The position numbers and the translations under genes were made by a program. The notes under the pieces were generated by a model, which made no database searches, had not been told where the DNA came from, and saw only the letters and a program-made list of their open reading frames with translations. Shown piece after piece: positions 7,072 through 17,932 of a stretch of DNA of 64,000 nt. The stretch spans positions 248,001-312,000 of the forward strand of contig NZ_PJME01000005.1 in NCBI RefSeq assembly GCF_002954775.1, given 5' to 3'. The number at the start of each line of letters is the position of its first letter. Positions within the stretch are counted from its first letter, which is position 1. This stretch comes from Streptomyces geranii (lineage in GTDB: Bacteria; Actinomycetota; Actinomycetes; Streptomycetales; Streptomycetaceae).

Positions 7072-9936
7072 GTGCAGAGGATTCCCGCGGCAACACCCTC
7101 CGAGATCGCCGAACTGGCCCGCTGCTGTGCCGTGTTCGTGACCGCCGATCCGGCCCGCTCCGGCACGGTCGCGTTCTGGCGGCCCGACGGCGACACCCCG
7201 CCCGCCGTCGCCGCCGGAAGCATCGACGAACTGACCGTGATCCTGCCCGGCGACCACGGTGTCGAGCGGACGCAGGTCACCGCCGTCCTGCTCCCGGTGC
7301 GTGCGGCGCTGCCGGTCCTCACGCGTGCGCGTGCCGCCCCGCAGGCCCACCGGGCGACGGCGTTCTGGGGCACGGCCGCCGTGCTCGCCCTCCAACTGGC
7401 CGCGCGCGGGCTGCTGTTGCCCGGCCTCTCCGCGACGGATCACGACGCCTGGCGGGCCGGACCGCTGGGTGCACCGGACGTGGAGCGCGTCCGCGAACTC
7501 GCCGCCTCGATGCCCCCGGAGGCGCACTCCGTGCCGTTGGAGGGCACTCAGCCGCCCCGGCTGCCCGAGCCGGAGCGGCTGCTGCGGGCCTTCCTGGACG
7601 CGGTGGCCGACGCGCTGCCCCGCTCCCCCGCCGCCGCTCTCGCCACCGGCGGGGCCGCGTACGCGGTGCGGGAACCGCAGCACGTGCCGGAGCAGCGCCC
7701 GTGGGCCGCCGAGGTCGCCGCCGGTCACGACGCGGGCGTACGGATCTCGCTGCGGATCGAGGTACCGGGGCTGGCGTCGGCCGGGCCGGACGAGACGGCG
7801 TTGCGGTTCCGGGCCGTGCTCCAGGTGCACAGTGTGAGCGAGCCGGGGCTGGTCGCCGACGCGGCGGACGTATGGGCCGGGACCGGTGCCCCTGGCCGCG
7901 CCTTCGGCCCGCGCGCGCGGATGGACGCCCTGCTAGCGCTGCGCCGCGCGGCCCGGAGCTGGTCGCCGCTGACGCCCCTGCTCTCGGCGGCGGTGCCGGA
8001 CGCCGTCGAGTTGGCGGACGACGAGGTCACCGAGCTGCTGGGGAATGGTGCCCGCGCCCTCTCCGCCGCCGGGGTCGAGGTGCACTGGCCCAAGGAGCTG
8101 GCCCGCAAGCTGACGGCCCGTGCGGTCGTCGGCCCGCCCGACGACGACGCGAACCCCGGGAAGGTCCCGTCGGACACGCCGTCCTTCCTGTCCGCCGACG
8201 CGCTGCTCGCCTTCAACTGGTGGTTCGCGCTGGGCGACCGGCAGCTCACGCGCGAGGAGCTGGACCGGCTCGCCGAGGCGAACCGTCCCGTGGTGCGGCT
8301 GCGAGACCAGTGGGTCCTCGTCGACCCCGCTGAGGTCCGCCGCGCCCACGCGCAGCAGGACCGCAAGGTCACACCGGTCGACGCGCTCAGCGCCGCGCTG
8401 ACGGGCTCGACGGAGGTCGACGGGCGCCAGGTGGAGGTGCGGCCCAGCGGGTGGCTGGCGGCCCTGCGGGACCGCCTCTCGGACCCGGAGGCGCAGGACC
8501 CGGTCGGTCAGCCGACGGCTCTCGACGCGACCTTGCGCGACTACCAGTTGCGGGGCCTGAACTGGCTCGCCCGGATGACGTCCCTGGGGCTCGGCTGCTG
8601 CCTGGCCGACGACATGGGCCTCGGCAAGACGATCACACTGATCGCGCTGCATCTGCACCGGCAGACCGACGCGTCGGCGGCGGGGCCCACGCTCGTCGTC
8701 TGTCCGACGTCCCTGATGGGCAACTGGCAGCGCGAGATCGAGCGGTTCGCGCCAGGTGTGCCCGTACGCCGCTTCCACGGGTCGCGGCGCAGCCTGGAGG
8801 GCCTGGCCGACGGCGAGTTCGTGCTCACCACGTACGGCACGATGCGGCTGGACGCGGGGCGGCTGGCCGAGGCTCCGTGGGGCATGGTCGTGGCGGACGA
8901 GGCGCAGCACGTCAAGAACCCCTACTCGGAGACGGCCCGCGAGCTGCGCACCATCGGCGCACGCGCACGCGTGGCGCTCACCGGTACCCCGGTGGAGAAC
9001 AACCTGTCGGAGCTGTGGGCGATCCTCGACTGGACGACCCCAGGGCTGCTGGGCCGGCTCGGGACCTTCCGCTCCCGGTACGCGAAGTCCGTCGAGGGCG
9101 GCCAGGACCCGGCCGCCGCGGAGCGTCTGGCCCGGCTCGTACGCCCGTTCCTGCTGCGGCGGCGCAAGTCGGACCCCGGCATCGCTCCCGAACTGCCGCC
9201 GAAGACCGAGACCGACCGTGCCGTGTCGCTCACCAAGGAGCAGACCGGGCTGTACGAGGCGGTGGTGCGGGAGACGCTCGCGGAGATCTCCGGCGCAGAT
9301 TCCATGGCCCGGCGCGGGCTGATCGTGAAGCTGCTGACGGGCCTCAAGCAGATCTGCAACCATCCGGCACAGTTCCTCAAGGAGGACCGGCCGAGGATCG
9401 TGGGCCGCTCCGGAAAGCTGGAGCTGCTGGACGAACTGCTCGACACGATCCTCTCCGAGGGGGCGAGCGTTCTGGTCTTCACCCAGTACGTGCAGATGGC
9501 AAGGCTCCTGGAGCGGCATCTGGCGGCCCGCGGAGTGTCCACGCAGTTCCTCCACGGCGGCACGCCCGTCGCGGAACGCGAGGCGATGGTGGAGCGTTTC
9601 CAGGAGGGTGAGGTGCCGGTCTTCCTGCTGTCGTTGAAAGCCGCCGGTACGGGCCTGAACCTGACCAGGGCCGAGCACGTCGTGCACTACGACCGCTGGT
9701 GGAACCCCGCCGTCGAGGCCCAGGCCACGGACCGCGCGTACCGCATCGGCCAGAGCCGTCCCGTGCAGGTGCACCGGCTGATCGCCGAGGGCACGATCGA
9801 GGACCGTATCGCCGAGATGCTGGAGCGCAAGCGCGCCCTGGCCGACTCGGTGCTCGGCGCCGGGGAGGCCGCGCTCACGGAACTGACGGACACCGAACTG
9901 GCGGACCTGGTGCGACTGCGAGGGGGCGCGCGATGA
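7072..9936 (+). CDS. SNF2/RapA-family DEAD/DEAH helicase
   Basis: About 954 residues. The N-terminal ~470 residues match the bacterial SNF2-associated region. The ATPase follows: Walker A DDMGLGKT, motif II VADEAQHVKN (a DEAQ box), motif III LTGTPVENNLSELW, and the helicase C lobe with LSLKAAGTGLNLT and the DRAYRIGQ motif VI. It is expected to remodel nucleoprotein complexes in the cytoplasm. GTG 7072 is preferred; a TTG at 7051 is possible, and neither has an ideal ribosome site. It overlaps the SWIM gene by 4 bases (ATGA), so the two proteins probably work together, a pairing widespread in actinomycetes. Confidence 0.93.
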   Translation: MQRIPAATPSEIAELARCCAVFVTADPARSGTVAFWRPDGDTPPAVAAGSIDELTVILPGDHGVERTQVTAVLLPVRAALPVLTRARAAPQAHRATAFWGTAAVLALQLAARGLLLPGLSATDHDAWRAGPLGAPDVERVRELAASMPPEAHSVPLEGTQPPRLPEPERLLRAFLDAVADALPRSPAAALATGGAAYAVREPQHVPEQRPWAAEVAAGHDAGVRISLRIEVPGLASAGPDETALRFRAVLQVHSVSEPGLVADAADVWAGTGAPGRAFGPRARMDALLALRRAARSWSPLTPLLSAAVPDAVELADDEVTELLGNGARALSAAGVEVHWPKELARKLTARAVVGPPDDDANPGKVPSDTPSFLSADALLAFNWWFALGDRQLTREELDRLAEANRPVVRLRDQWVLVDPAEVRRAHAQQDRKVTPVDALSAALTGSTEVDGRQVEVRPSGWLAALRDRLSDPEAQDPVGQPTALDATLRDYQLRGLNWLARMTSLGLGCCLADDMGLGKTITLIALHLHRQTDASAAGPTLVVCPTSLMGNWQREIERFAPGVPVRRFHGSRRSLEGLADGEFVLTTYGTMRLDAGRLAEAPWGMVVADEAQHVKNPYSETARELRTIGARARVALTGTPVENNLSELWAILDWTTPGLLGRLGTFRSRYAKSVEGGQDPAAAERLARLVRPFLLRRRKSDPGIAPELPPKTETDRAVSLTKEQTGLYEAVVRETLAEISGADSMARRGLIVKLLTGLKQICNHPAQFLKEDRPRIVGRSGKLELLDELLDTILSEGASVLVFTQYVQMARLLERHLAARGVSTQFLHGGTPVAEREAMVERFQEGEVPVFLLSLKAAGTGLNLTRAEHVVHYDRWWNPAVEAQATDRAYRIGQSRPVQVHRLIAEGTIEDRIAEMLERKRALADSVLGAGEAALTELTDTELADLVRLRGGAR

Positions 9937-11261
9937 ACCGGCACGACACCGACGAGTACGACGCCGACGACCAGGACGGCGCTGCGCACGGCAGTGGCGT
10001 GTCCGGCGCCGCTCAGGAGCGCACGTTCGCGCCGCTGCCTCCTCCCCAGGGACGCGGTTTCGCGGAGACGTGGTGGGGGCGGGCCTGGCTGAAGTCGCTG
10101 GAGGACGCGGCGCTGGACTCCGAGCAGGTGCGGTCGGGGCGTCGGCTCGCGCGCGCGGGAGCCGTGGGCGCCGTGTCGGTGCGCCCGGGGCGTATCACCG
10201 CCGTCGTCCAGGACCCCGACCGCACGACGCACCGCTCCGACGTCCTGCTGCAGGAGCTGTCCGCCGACCAGTGGGACCGTTTTCTGGACATGGCCGCAGA
10301 GCGGGCCGGCCATATCGCGGCCCTGCTCGACCGGGAGATGCCCCCGCACCTGGTGGAGGACTCGGCCGCCGCAGGAGTCGAGCTGCTGCCCGGGATGGGC
10401 GATCTGGAGCCGGAGTGCGACTGCGGCGCCTGGGACCACTGCGGTCATACGGCGGCTCTCTGCTACCAGGTGGCGCGACTGCTGGACCAGGACCCGTTCG
10501 TCCTGCTGCTGATGCGTGGCCGTGGCGAACGCGCTCTGCTGGAGGACCTCCAGAGCCTCGGCGTCGATCCCGCCGACGGTTCCGCCGAGCCGGTGGGCGT
10601 GGACGCCGCCGTGGCGTACGCGGCCGGGGACATCCTTCCCGCGCTGCCCGCCCTGCCCCGGCTGCCCGACGCGCCCGGGATACCGCCGTCCCTGGACACC
10701 GAGACTCCGCCCGCGCCCGGGGTGGACGCGGGCGCGCTGGGGTTCCTGGCCGCGCGGACCGCCGTAGAGGCGCATCGGCTGCTTGCCGAGGCGCTGAGGG
10801 ATCGGCACGAACAGCATCCGGTCAATGGGGAGTTGACGGTGTCCCAGGATGCCGTCCGCTTGGCCGTGGGCCGACCTTCGGGAGCTGTGTTGGACCGGCT
10901 CGCGGAGGGGTCCGGGCGCAGTCGGGAGCAGTTGGCCTCGGCCGTCCGGGCCTGGCTGTCGGGCGGTACGGCGGCGTTGACCGTCCTGGAGGAGGAGTGG
11001 AGGGTCGAGGGCGAGCAGCTCGCACGCGCGCGTGCCGCGCTCGACTCGGCCTGGGACGAGGGTGAGCGGCCGGCGCTGCGGGCGGCGCACAACCGCTGGA
11101 CGGTGGTCGGCACGGGCAGCCAGCTGCGGCTGGGGCGGGACGGCCGCTGGTGGCCGTACCGGAAGGAGAGCGGCCGTTGGGTGCCCGCCGGGCGGGCGGC
11201 CCTGGACCCGGCGACCGCGCTGGCCTCGCTGGAGCACCTGGCCGCGGAGGAGGTTCTCTGA
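9933..11261 (+). CDS. SWIM zinc-finger protein
   Basis: A 442-residue protein. After a disordered acidic N-terminus it has the ETWWGRAWLKSLED start typical of these proteins, and a SWIM zinc motif CDCG-x4-CGH near residues 154-162 (C-x-C-xn-C-x-H ligands). SWIM domains bind nucleic acid or protein, and this family is nearly always encoded beside the SNF2 helicase upstream, probably as its targeting subunit. ATG 9933 is fixed by the ATGA overlap with the helicase stop; longer in-frame starts would lie deep inside the helicase gene. Confidence 0.92.
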   Translation: MNRHDTDEYDADDQDGAAHGSGVSGAAQERTFAPLPPPQGRGFAETWWGRAWLKSLEDAALDSEQVRSGRRLARAGAVGAVSVRPGRITAVVQDPDRTTHRSDVLLQELSADQWDRFLDMAAERAGHIAALLDREMPPHLVEDSAAAGVELLPGMGDLEPECDCGAWDHCGHTAALCYQVARLLDQDPFVLLLMRGRGERALLEDLQSLGVDPADGSAEPVGVDAAVAYAAGDILPALPALPRLPDAPGIPPSLDTETPPAPGVDAGALGFLAARTAVEAHRLLAEALRDRHEQHPVNGELTVSQDAVRLAVGRPSGAVLDRLAEGSGRSREQLASAVRAWLSGGTAALTVLEEEWRVEGEQLARARAALDSAWDEGERPALRAAHNRWTVVGTGSQLRLGRDGRWWPYRKESGRWVPAGRAALDPATALASLEHLAAEEVL

Positions 11262-11321
11262 CAGCCCGCGAAGGAGGCCGGTCGAGCGGCACGCACGCGT
11301 GGAGCGCGATCCGCCGGGATC

Positions 11322-12254
11322 TCAGGTCAGCGGTGTGGTGAGTTTCCGGGTGTCGGAGCCCAGGCCGGCGGCCAGGCTGCACGCGACCTTGTCCATGCCC
11401 AACCGGTAGCCCGCGGTGTCCGGATACTGCACCAGGCTGCCCTGGACGGTCCCCGCGGGCTGCTCGGCCGCCGCGCGCTCCAGGGGCGGCCGGCACAGGG
11501 CGGTGGCTGCCTTCTTCAAGGCGGCGTCCGTCGGGTAACCGCCCTCCAGTTCGGTCACTTTCACGACCTCCGCGTCGTGCGGACCCGCGCACGCGCGCTT
11601 CGCCGCCTGTCCGGGGTGGGCGGCGTCGGTGTCGAAGCAGTCGCCCGTGCGCAGCATGTAGTACGGCACCTCGTCGCCGGACAGTGGGATGAGTGACTCC
11701 AGGTCGCTCGGGAACTCGCTCGGCAGGTCCGTGGGGAACTCGGTCGGAACCTCGGTGGGGAAGCCGGACGGCAGCGTGGGCAACCTGGTGGGGAGTTTGG
11801 TGGGCAGTTCGGTCGGGAGGCTGAACGACGGCTCGGGTGTGTCGCTCGAACTCCGGCTGCTCTCCGGTGTGTTCTTCTTCGGGTCGCCGTCGCCTCCGGA
11901 GGCCAGGAGCACCACGGCGACGACGGCTCCGAGCACGAGGATCGCGGCGATCAGGATCAGGAGCAGGCTCGGCCCCCTGCCCGGGCGCCGGTGCCCGCCC
12001 GGATCGCCGGGCTGCCCGGGCGGCTCCGGCGGCACCCAGCCACCACCGCCCTGCGAGGGCGGTCCGCCGCCTCCCGGGGGAGGTCCATGGCCGGCGCTGC
12101 CGTTGCCCCCGTAGCGAGGGCCGTAGCCCCCGTTTCCGTAGCCTCCCCCGGAGGGCGGGCCGTAGCCATCGGGAGGTGGTCCGAAGCCACCGCCCGGAGG
12201 CGGGGTGCCCCCCGGCGGCCCGGGTGGCTGAGGCGGTACGGGCGGCATGGCCAT
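11322..12254 (-). CDS. Proline/glycine-rich membrane-anchored protein
   Basis: A 310-residue protein in four parts: a Pro/Gly-rich cytoplasmic segment (1-95), one transmembrane helix (about 96-117, LLLILIAAILVLGAVVAVVLL), a Ser/Thr/Pro linker with about nine tandem degenerate L/F-P-T/S repeats (about 140-185), and a C-terminal extracytoplasmic domain beginning MLRTGDCFD, with three cysteines. The C-terminal domain resembles the septum-formation-type domain of actinobacterial membrane proteins. Function unknown. It converges on the SWIM gene with a 60-base gap. Confidence 0.8.
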   Translation of the reverse strand: MAMPPVPPQPPGPPGGTPPPGGGFGPPPDGYGPPSGGGYGNGGYGPRYGGNGSAGHGPPPGGGGPPSQGGGGWVPPEPPGQPGDPGGHRRPGRGPSLLLILIAAILVLGAVVAVVLLASGGDGDPKKNTPESSRSSSDTPEPSFSLPTELPTKLPTRLPTLPSGFPTEVPTEFPTDLPSEFPSDLESLIPLSGDEVPYYMLRTGDCFDTDAAHPGQAAKRACAGPHDAEVVKVTELEGGYPTDAALKKAATALCRPPLERAAAEQPAGTVQGSLVQYPDTAGYRLGMDKVACSLAAGLGSDTRKLTTPLT

Positions 12255-12445
12255 ACCGTCAAGAGTCGCCGCGAACCGGTCAGCACGCGAGCCCCGCGCG
12301 GAAGTTGATACGGGCTCATGCCATGGACCGCACGATTCCGGAGCAATCCGCGCGAGGATCGGTCACAGGGGATCACCCGGAGCACAGTCGTATGCAGCGG
12401 TGACCGGGGACGCCCGTCGGAGACGGGCGCCCACGCGCGCGTGCG

Positions 12446-13713
<1,268 letters not shown>

Positions 13714-13813
13714 CCTGAGCAGAGACTGAGGGTGGGGACGGGTCGCCGCGACCCGGACGCGCACGGAAAACACCAGGCCAGATCCCGCGGAGCCGCGGAA
13801 GAGGGAGAGCCCG

Positions 13814-15259
13814 ATGTCAGCAGCCGAGGGTCCGCTCGTCGTCGGCGTGGACACGTCGACCCAGTCCACGAAGGCGTTGGTCGTCGACGCGGCCACCGGA
13901 CAGGTCGTGGCGAGCGGCCAGGCCCCGCACACGGTCACCACGGGGGCGGGCCGCGAGAGCGACCCGGCGCAGTGGTGGAACGCCCTGAGCGAGGCGCTGA
14001 GCCAATGCGGTGACGCGGCCCGCGAGGCCGCCGCCGTGTCGATCGGCGGCCAGCAGCACGGGCTCGTCACCCTGGACGCCCGGGGCGAGCCCGTCCGTCC
14101 GGCGCTGCTCTGGAACGACGTGCGCTCGGCGCAACAGGCCCGCCGCCTGGTCGAGGAGCTGGGCGGCGCGAAGGCCTGGGCCGAGCGCACCGGGAGCGTG
14201 CCGGGTGCCTCCTTCACGGTCACGAAGTGGGCCTGGCTGGCCGAGCACGAGCCCGAGGCGGTGCGCGCCACCAAGGCCGTCCGTCTCCCCCACGACTACC
14301 TCACCGAGCGTCTGACGGGCGAGGGCACCACCGATCGCGGCGACGCCTCGGGCACCGGCTGGTGGGCGTCCGGGACGGAGGCGTACGACGCGGAGGTGCT
14401 CGCGCACGTCGGGCTCGACCCGGCTCTGCTGCCCCGGGTGGTCCGGCCCGGCGAGGTGGCCGGTACCGTCCGCGACAGCCACGACCTGCCGTTCTCCAAG
14501 GGCACCCTGGTCGCCGCGGGCACCGGTGACAACGCCGCCGCCGCGCTCGGCCTCGGGCTGCGCCCCGGCACTCCGGTACTGAGCCTCGGCACCTCGGGCA
14601 CGGTGTACGCGGTGTCGACGCACCGGCCCGCCGACCCGACCGGCACCGTCGCGGGCTTCGCCGACGCGCGCGGGGACTGGCTTCCGCTGGCCTGCACCCT
14701 CAACTGCACGCTCGCCGTCGACCGCGTCGCGGCCCTGCTCGGCCTGGACCGCGAGGCCGTCGAACCCGGCACGGCCGTCACCCTCCTGCCCTACCTGGAC
14801 GGCGAGCGCACCCCCAACCTGCCGGGCGCCTCGGGGCTGCTGCACGGGCTGCGCCACGACACGACCGGCGGACAGCTCCTCCAGGCCGCGTACGACGGAG
14901 CGGTGCACTCGCTGCTGGGCGCCCTCGATCTGGTGCTCGACGCGGACGCGGACCGCTCGGCGCCGCTGCTGCTGATCGGCGGCGGCGCGCGCGGCACGGC
15001 CTGGCAGCAGACCGTACGACGGCTGTCCGGGCGGCCCGTGCAGGTGCCCGAGGCCAAGGAACTGGTCGCGCTCGGCGCCGCGGCCCAGGCGGCGGGGCTG
15101 CTGACCGGCGAGGACCCGGCCGCGGTCGCCCGCCGCTGGGGCACCGCCCGGGGGCCGGTCCTGGACGCGGTGGAGCGGGACCAGGCGACGCTGGACAGGA
15201 TCGCCGGGGTACTCTCCGACGCATCGCCGCTGCTGGAGCGGGGTACGGGTGCCGGCTGA
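13814..15259 (+). CDS. xylB: Xylulokinase
   Basis: Phosphorylates D-xylulose to xylulose 5-phosphate, completing entry into the pentose phosphate pathway after XylA. A 481-residue FGGY-family kinase: N-terminal VVGVDTSTQSTKA phosphate loop, the catalytic Asp in the LLWNDVRS region, and the C-terminal GGGARGTAWQQ adenosine-binding motif. GGGAGAG precedes the ATG. It is divergent from xylA and followed 64 bases later by the ROK regulator in the same direction. Confidence 0.96.
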   Translation: MSAAEGPLVVGVDTSTQSTKALVVDAATGQVVASGQAPHTVTTGAGRESDPAQWWNALSEALSQCGDAAREAAAVSIGGQQHGLVTLDARGEPVRPALLWNDVRSAQQARRLVEELGGAKAWAERTGSVPGASFTVTKWAWLAEHEPEAVRATKAVRLPHDYLTERLTGEGTTDRGDASGTGWWASGTEAYDAEVLAHVGLDPALLPRVVRPGEVAGTVRDSHDLPFSKGTLVAAGTGDNAAAALGLGLRPGTPVLSLGTSGTVYAVSTHRPADPTGTVAGFADARGDWLPLACTLNCTLAVDRVAALLGLDREAVEPGTAVTLLPYLDGERTPNLPGASGLLHGLRHDTTGGQLLQAAYDGAVHSLLGALDLVLDADADRSAPLLLIGGGARGTAWQQTVRRLSGRPVQVPEAKELVALGAAAQAAGLLTGEDPAAVARRWGTARGPVLDAVERDQATLDRIAGVLSDASPLLERGTGAG

Positions 15260-15323
15260 CGCGCCCGGACCGACGTGAGCGCAAGTCCACGGAGGCCGAC
15301 ACCCACTGAGGGCTGAGGGAGGC

Positions 15324-16532
15324 ATGACCGCACCGCTGCACGAGGCCCGACCGCCCGGCGCCGGCGCTCAGCTGGCGGACACCCAGCAGGGCATGCGCCG
15401 CCGCAACCTCGCGCGCGTGATGCACACCGTCAGCGCCGAGGGACCGCTCTCCCGCGCCGCGGTCGCCTCACGCATCGGGCTGACCCGGGCGGCGGTGTCG
15501 ACCCTCGTGGACGAGCTGATCCGCTCGGGGCTCCTCGAAGAGCTGGGCCCCGAGCGGCCCGGCCGAGTGGGGCGCCCCGGGTCTGCGCTCGCCGTGAGCG
15601 GACGTGGGCCGGCCGGGATCGGCGCGGAGGTCGGCGTAGACCATCTCGCGGTCTGCGCGGTCGACCTACGGGGCGAGGTGCGGGCGCGCGCCGTGCGCCA
15701 CGGCGCCAATCGCGGGCGCTCCCCCGAACCGGTGATCGAGGAACTGACCGGTCTGGTACGGAAGGTGATCGCCGACGCGGAACACGAAGGCCTGTGGCCG
15801 GCCGGTCTCGCGGTCGCCGTGCCGGGTCTCGTGGCCCGCGACGGGCGTACGGTCGTCCGCGCCCCCAACCTCGACTGGCACGACACGGATCTCGGCGCCC
15901 TGCTGCCCGCCGGGTTCCCGCTGACCGTGGACAACGAGGCCAACCTGGGCGCGCTGGCGGAACTCTGGCTCGGCGAGGGCACTCCGCCCGACTTCCTGCA
16001 CGTGTCGGCCGAGATCGGCATCGGCGCGGCGGTGGTCGTGGACGGGCGGCTGCTGCGTGGAACACGGGGTTTCGCGGGCGAGTTGGGGCATGTGCCGGTG
16101 TGGCCGGAGGGTCCGCAGTGCGTGTGCGGCGGTCGTGGGTGCCTGGAGCAGTACGCGGGTGAGGAGGCGCTGCTGCGGGCGGCGGGCGTCGAGCCGGGCG
16201 AGGACCGCGTCGGGCTGCTCGCGGAGCGTGCCGCCCAGGGCGACCCGGACGTACGGCGGGCGCTGGACGGGGCCGGTACGGCGCTCGGGATCGCGCTGAC
16301 CGGGGCGGTCAATCTGCTGGACCCCGAGACGGTCGTGCTGGGCGGTGCGCTGTCCGGGCTCGCGCCGTGGCTGCTGCCGTCGCTGGAAGCGGAACTGGAC
16401 CGGCGTACGGCGGGACCCGCCTGCACGGTGTCGGTGTCGCGGCTGGGGCCGGAGGGTCCGCTGCTGGGCGCCGCGCACTCGGTGGTGCGGGCGGTGCTGG
16501 ACGATCCGGGGGCGGTGGCGGGCCGAGGCTGA
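15324..16532 (+). CDS. xylR: ROK-family transcriptional regulator, likely xylose repressor
   Basis: A 402-residue protein: an N-terminal winged helix-turn-helix (about residues 25-85, with SRAAVASRIGLTRAAVSTLVDEL) and a C-terminal ROK sugar-kinase-like domain. The ROK signature is GELGHVPVWPEGPQCVCGGRGCLEQY, read here in two parts (GELGHVPVWPEGP; CVCGGRGCLEQY), with the zinc-binding Cys/His set. Regulators of this type repress xylose genes and release DNA when sugar binds. Its place after xylB, with xylA divergent, supports that role. The 3' end, including the stop codon, is partly duplicated just downstream. Confidence 0.88.
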   Translation: MTAPLHEARPPGAGAQLADTQQGMRRRNLARVMHTVSAEGPLSRAAVASRIGLTRAAVSTLVDELIRSGLLEELGPERPGRVGRPGSALAVSGRGPAGIGAEVGVDHLAVCAVDLRGEVRARAVRHGANRGRSPEPVIEELTGLVRKVIADAEHEGLWPAGLAVAVPGLVARDGRTVVRAPNLDWHDTDLGALLPAGFPLTVDNEANLGALAELWLGEGTPPDFLHVSAEIGIGAAVVVDGRLLRGTRGFAGELGHVPVWPEGPQCVCGGRGCLEQYAGEEALLRAAGVEPGEDRVGLLAERAAQGDPDVRRALDGAGTALGIALTGAVNLLDPETVVLGGALSGLAPWLLPSLEAELDRRTAGPACTVSVSRLGPEGPLLGAAHSVVRAVLDDPGAVAGRG

Positions 16533-16579
16533 GCGGCCTCGCCGCACGAGGTGGTGGCGGGCAGGGACTGAGCGGCCTC
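16514..16579 (+). repeat. 39-bp-spaced direct duplication of the xylR 3' end
   Basis: GGTGGCGGGC...CTGAGCGGCCTC occurs at 16514-16540 and again at 16553-16579 with a few changes, so the last codons and the TGA of the ROK gene are duplicated 39 bases further on. It looks like a small tandem duplication and has no obvious function. Confidence 0.6.
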
Positions 16580-16642
16580 CGCCTCCCGACCTGCTGCGAT
16601 CGGCCGTGCAACCCGCCGCCTTCACCCGTTCGGGTGGTCGGG

Positions 16643-16669
16643 TTATCCACAATCATGCGGTTGTCCACC
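16643..16669 (+). promoter_or_regulatory. Pair of DnaA-box-like sites
   Basis: TTATCCACA at 16643-16651 is the classical 9-bp DnaA box. TTGTCCACC at 16661-16669 is one base off the form preferred in Streptomyces (TTGTCCACA). They are in the same orientation, 18 bp apart, in the intergenic gap before the acetamidase gene. This is not an origin (no cluster and no dnaA/dnaN), so DnaA titration or regulation of the flanking gene is the likely role. Confidence 0.45.
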
Positions 16670-16809
16670 GAAAATCATGGGCTCTTCCTGCCCGGCCGCA
16701 GATCGCCGTAGCGTGATCCACGTGAGCCCCCGGCCGCAGTCGTGACGGTCGGTGCGACCCCCTTCCCACCGGCCTCCCACCGGCCTTCCGCAGAACGGAG
16801 TTGGCAACG

Positions 16810-17823
16810 ATGAGCGACCCCAGGATCCTGACCGTGCGTCCCGAACCGGGCGAGTACGCCTGGACGTTCGGCGGAGCGCCGCCCGTCGCGCGGATCGCGC
16901 CGGGTACGGTCCTCGACCTCTATACGGAGGACTGTTTCGCCGGGCGCGTGCGGTCCGAGAAGGATCTCGTGTCCGAGGTGTGCGAGTTCCCGTTCCTGAA
17001 TCCGCAGACGGGTCCCTTCCATGTGGAGGGCGCGGAGCCTGGCGACACGGTCGCCGTGCACTTCGTGTCCATCGAGCCGGCCCGGGACTGGGCGGCGTCG
17101 ACGACGGTCCCGCTGTTCGGGGCGCTCACCTCCACGCACACCACGGCCACCTTGCAGCCGCCGTTGCCGGAGACGGTCTGGATCTGGCAGCTCGACCGGA
17201 CGCGGCGCACGGCCCTGTTCCGCGCGCGGGACAGCGACATGGAGATCGAGCTGCCCATGGACCCGATGCACGGCACGGTGGGTGTGGCGCCCGCCAACCT
17301 GGAGGTGCGGTCCGCGCTCGTGCCCGACGCGCACGGCGGGAACATGGACACGCCGGAGATGCGGGCCGGTGTCACCTGCTATCTCGGGGTGAACGTCGAG
17401 GGCGCACTGCTCAGCCTCGGTGACGGGCACGCCCGGCAGGGCGAGGGCGAGACCTGCGGGGTCGCGGTCGAGTGTGCGATGAACACCGTGGTGATCGTCG
17501 AACTGCTCAAGGGAGTCGCCACCCCCTGGCCGCGCATCGAGTCCGACACACACATCATCTCGACCGGTTCGGCACGGCCGCTGGAGGACGCGTTCCGGAT
17601 ATCCCAGCTCGACCTGGTGCGGTGGTTGGTGCGGGACTACGGGTTCAGTGAGCTGGACGCGTACCAGTTCGCGACGCAGGCCGTCGAGTCGCCGCTGGCG
17701 AACGTCTGCGACACCAACTACACGTGCGTGGCGAAGATCCGGAAGGAGTGGCTGCCCGACCGCGAGACGCATCGTGGGCTGCACGCACGGTTGCGCGAGA
17801 CGGTCGCGGCACTCCGGCTCTGA
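16810..17823 (+). CDS. Acetamidase/formamidase family amidohydrolase
   Basis: Hydrolyses short amides (formamide, acetamide or similar) to ammonia and the acid, in the cytoplasm. About 337 residues of the FmdA_AmdA beta-rich fold. Family motifs seen are VEGAEPGDTVAVHF, PDAHGGNMDTPE and LSLGDGHARQGEGE, the last two carrying the predicted metal/active-site residues. ATG 16810 is preferred to TTG 16801 because ACGGAG is better spaced before it. Exact substrate is not determined. Confidence 0.9.
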   Translation: MSDPRILTVRPEPGEYAWTFGGAPPVARIAPGTVLDLYTEDCFAGRVRSEKDLVSEVCEFPFLNPQTGPFHVEGAEPGDTVAVHFVSIEPARDWAASTTVPLFGALTSTHTTATLQPPLPETVWIWQLDRTRRTALFRARDSDMEIELPMDPMHGTVGVAPANLEVRSALVPDAHGGNMDTPEMRAGVTCYLGVNVEGALLSLGDGHARQGEGETCGVAVECAMNTVVIVELLKGVATPWPRIESDTHIISTGSARPLEDAFRISQLDLVRWLVRDYGFSELDAYQFATQAVESPLANVCDTNYTCVAKIRKEWLPDRETHRGLHARLRETVAALRL

Positions 17824-17932
17824 GCCGGGAATCTCCCGAACGTCCGCAACCTCCTGGCACACCGGTGCGTCCCTCAACCAGTACTCCCCCACCCCTTGTC
17901 ACTCGCCGCCCCTCGCGAAAGGCCCTTCACGG

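Noticed and set aside
7933..9774. 613-codon - strand frame within the SNF2 helicase gene
   Set aside because: Antisense shadow; the + strand shows all helicase motifs.
16643..16669. Replication origin
   Set aside because: Only two DnaA boxes are present, with no box cluster and no dnaA or dnaN gene.
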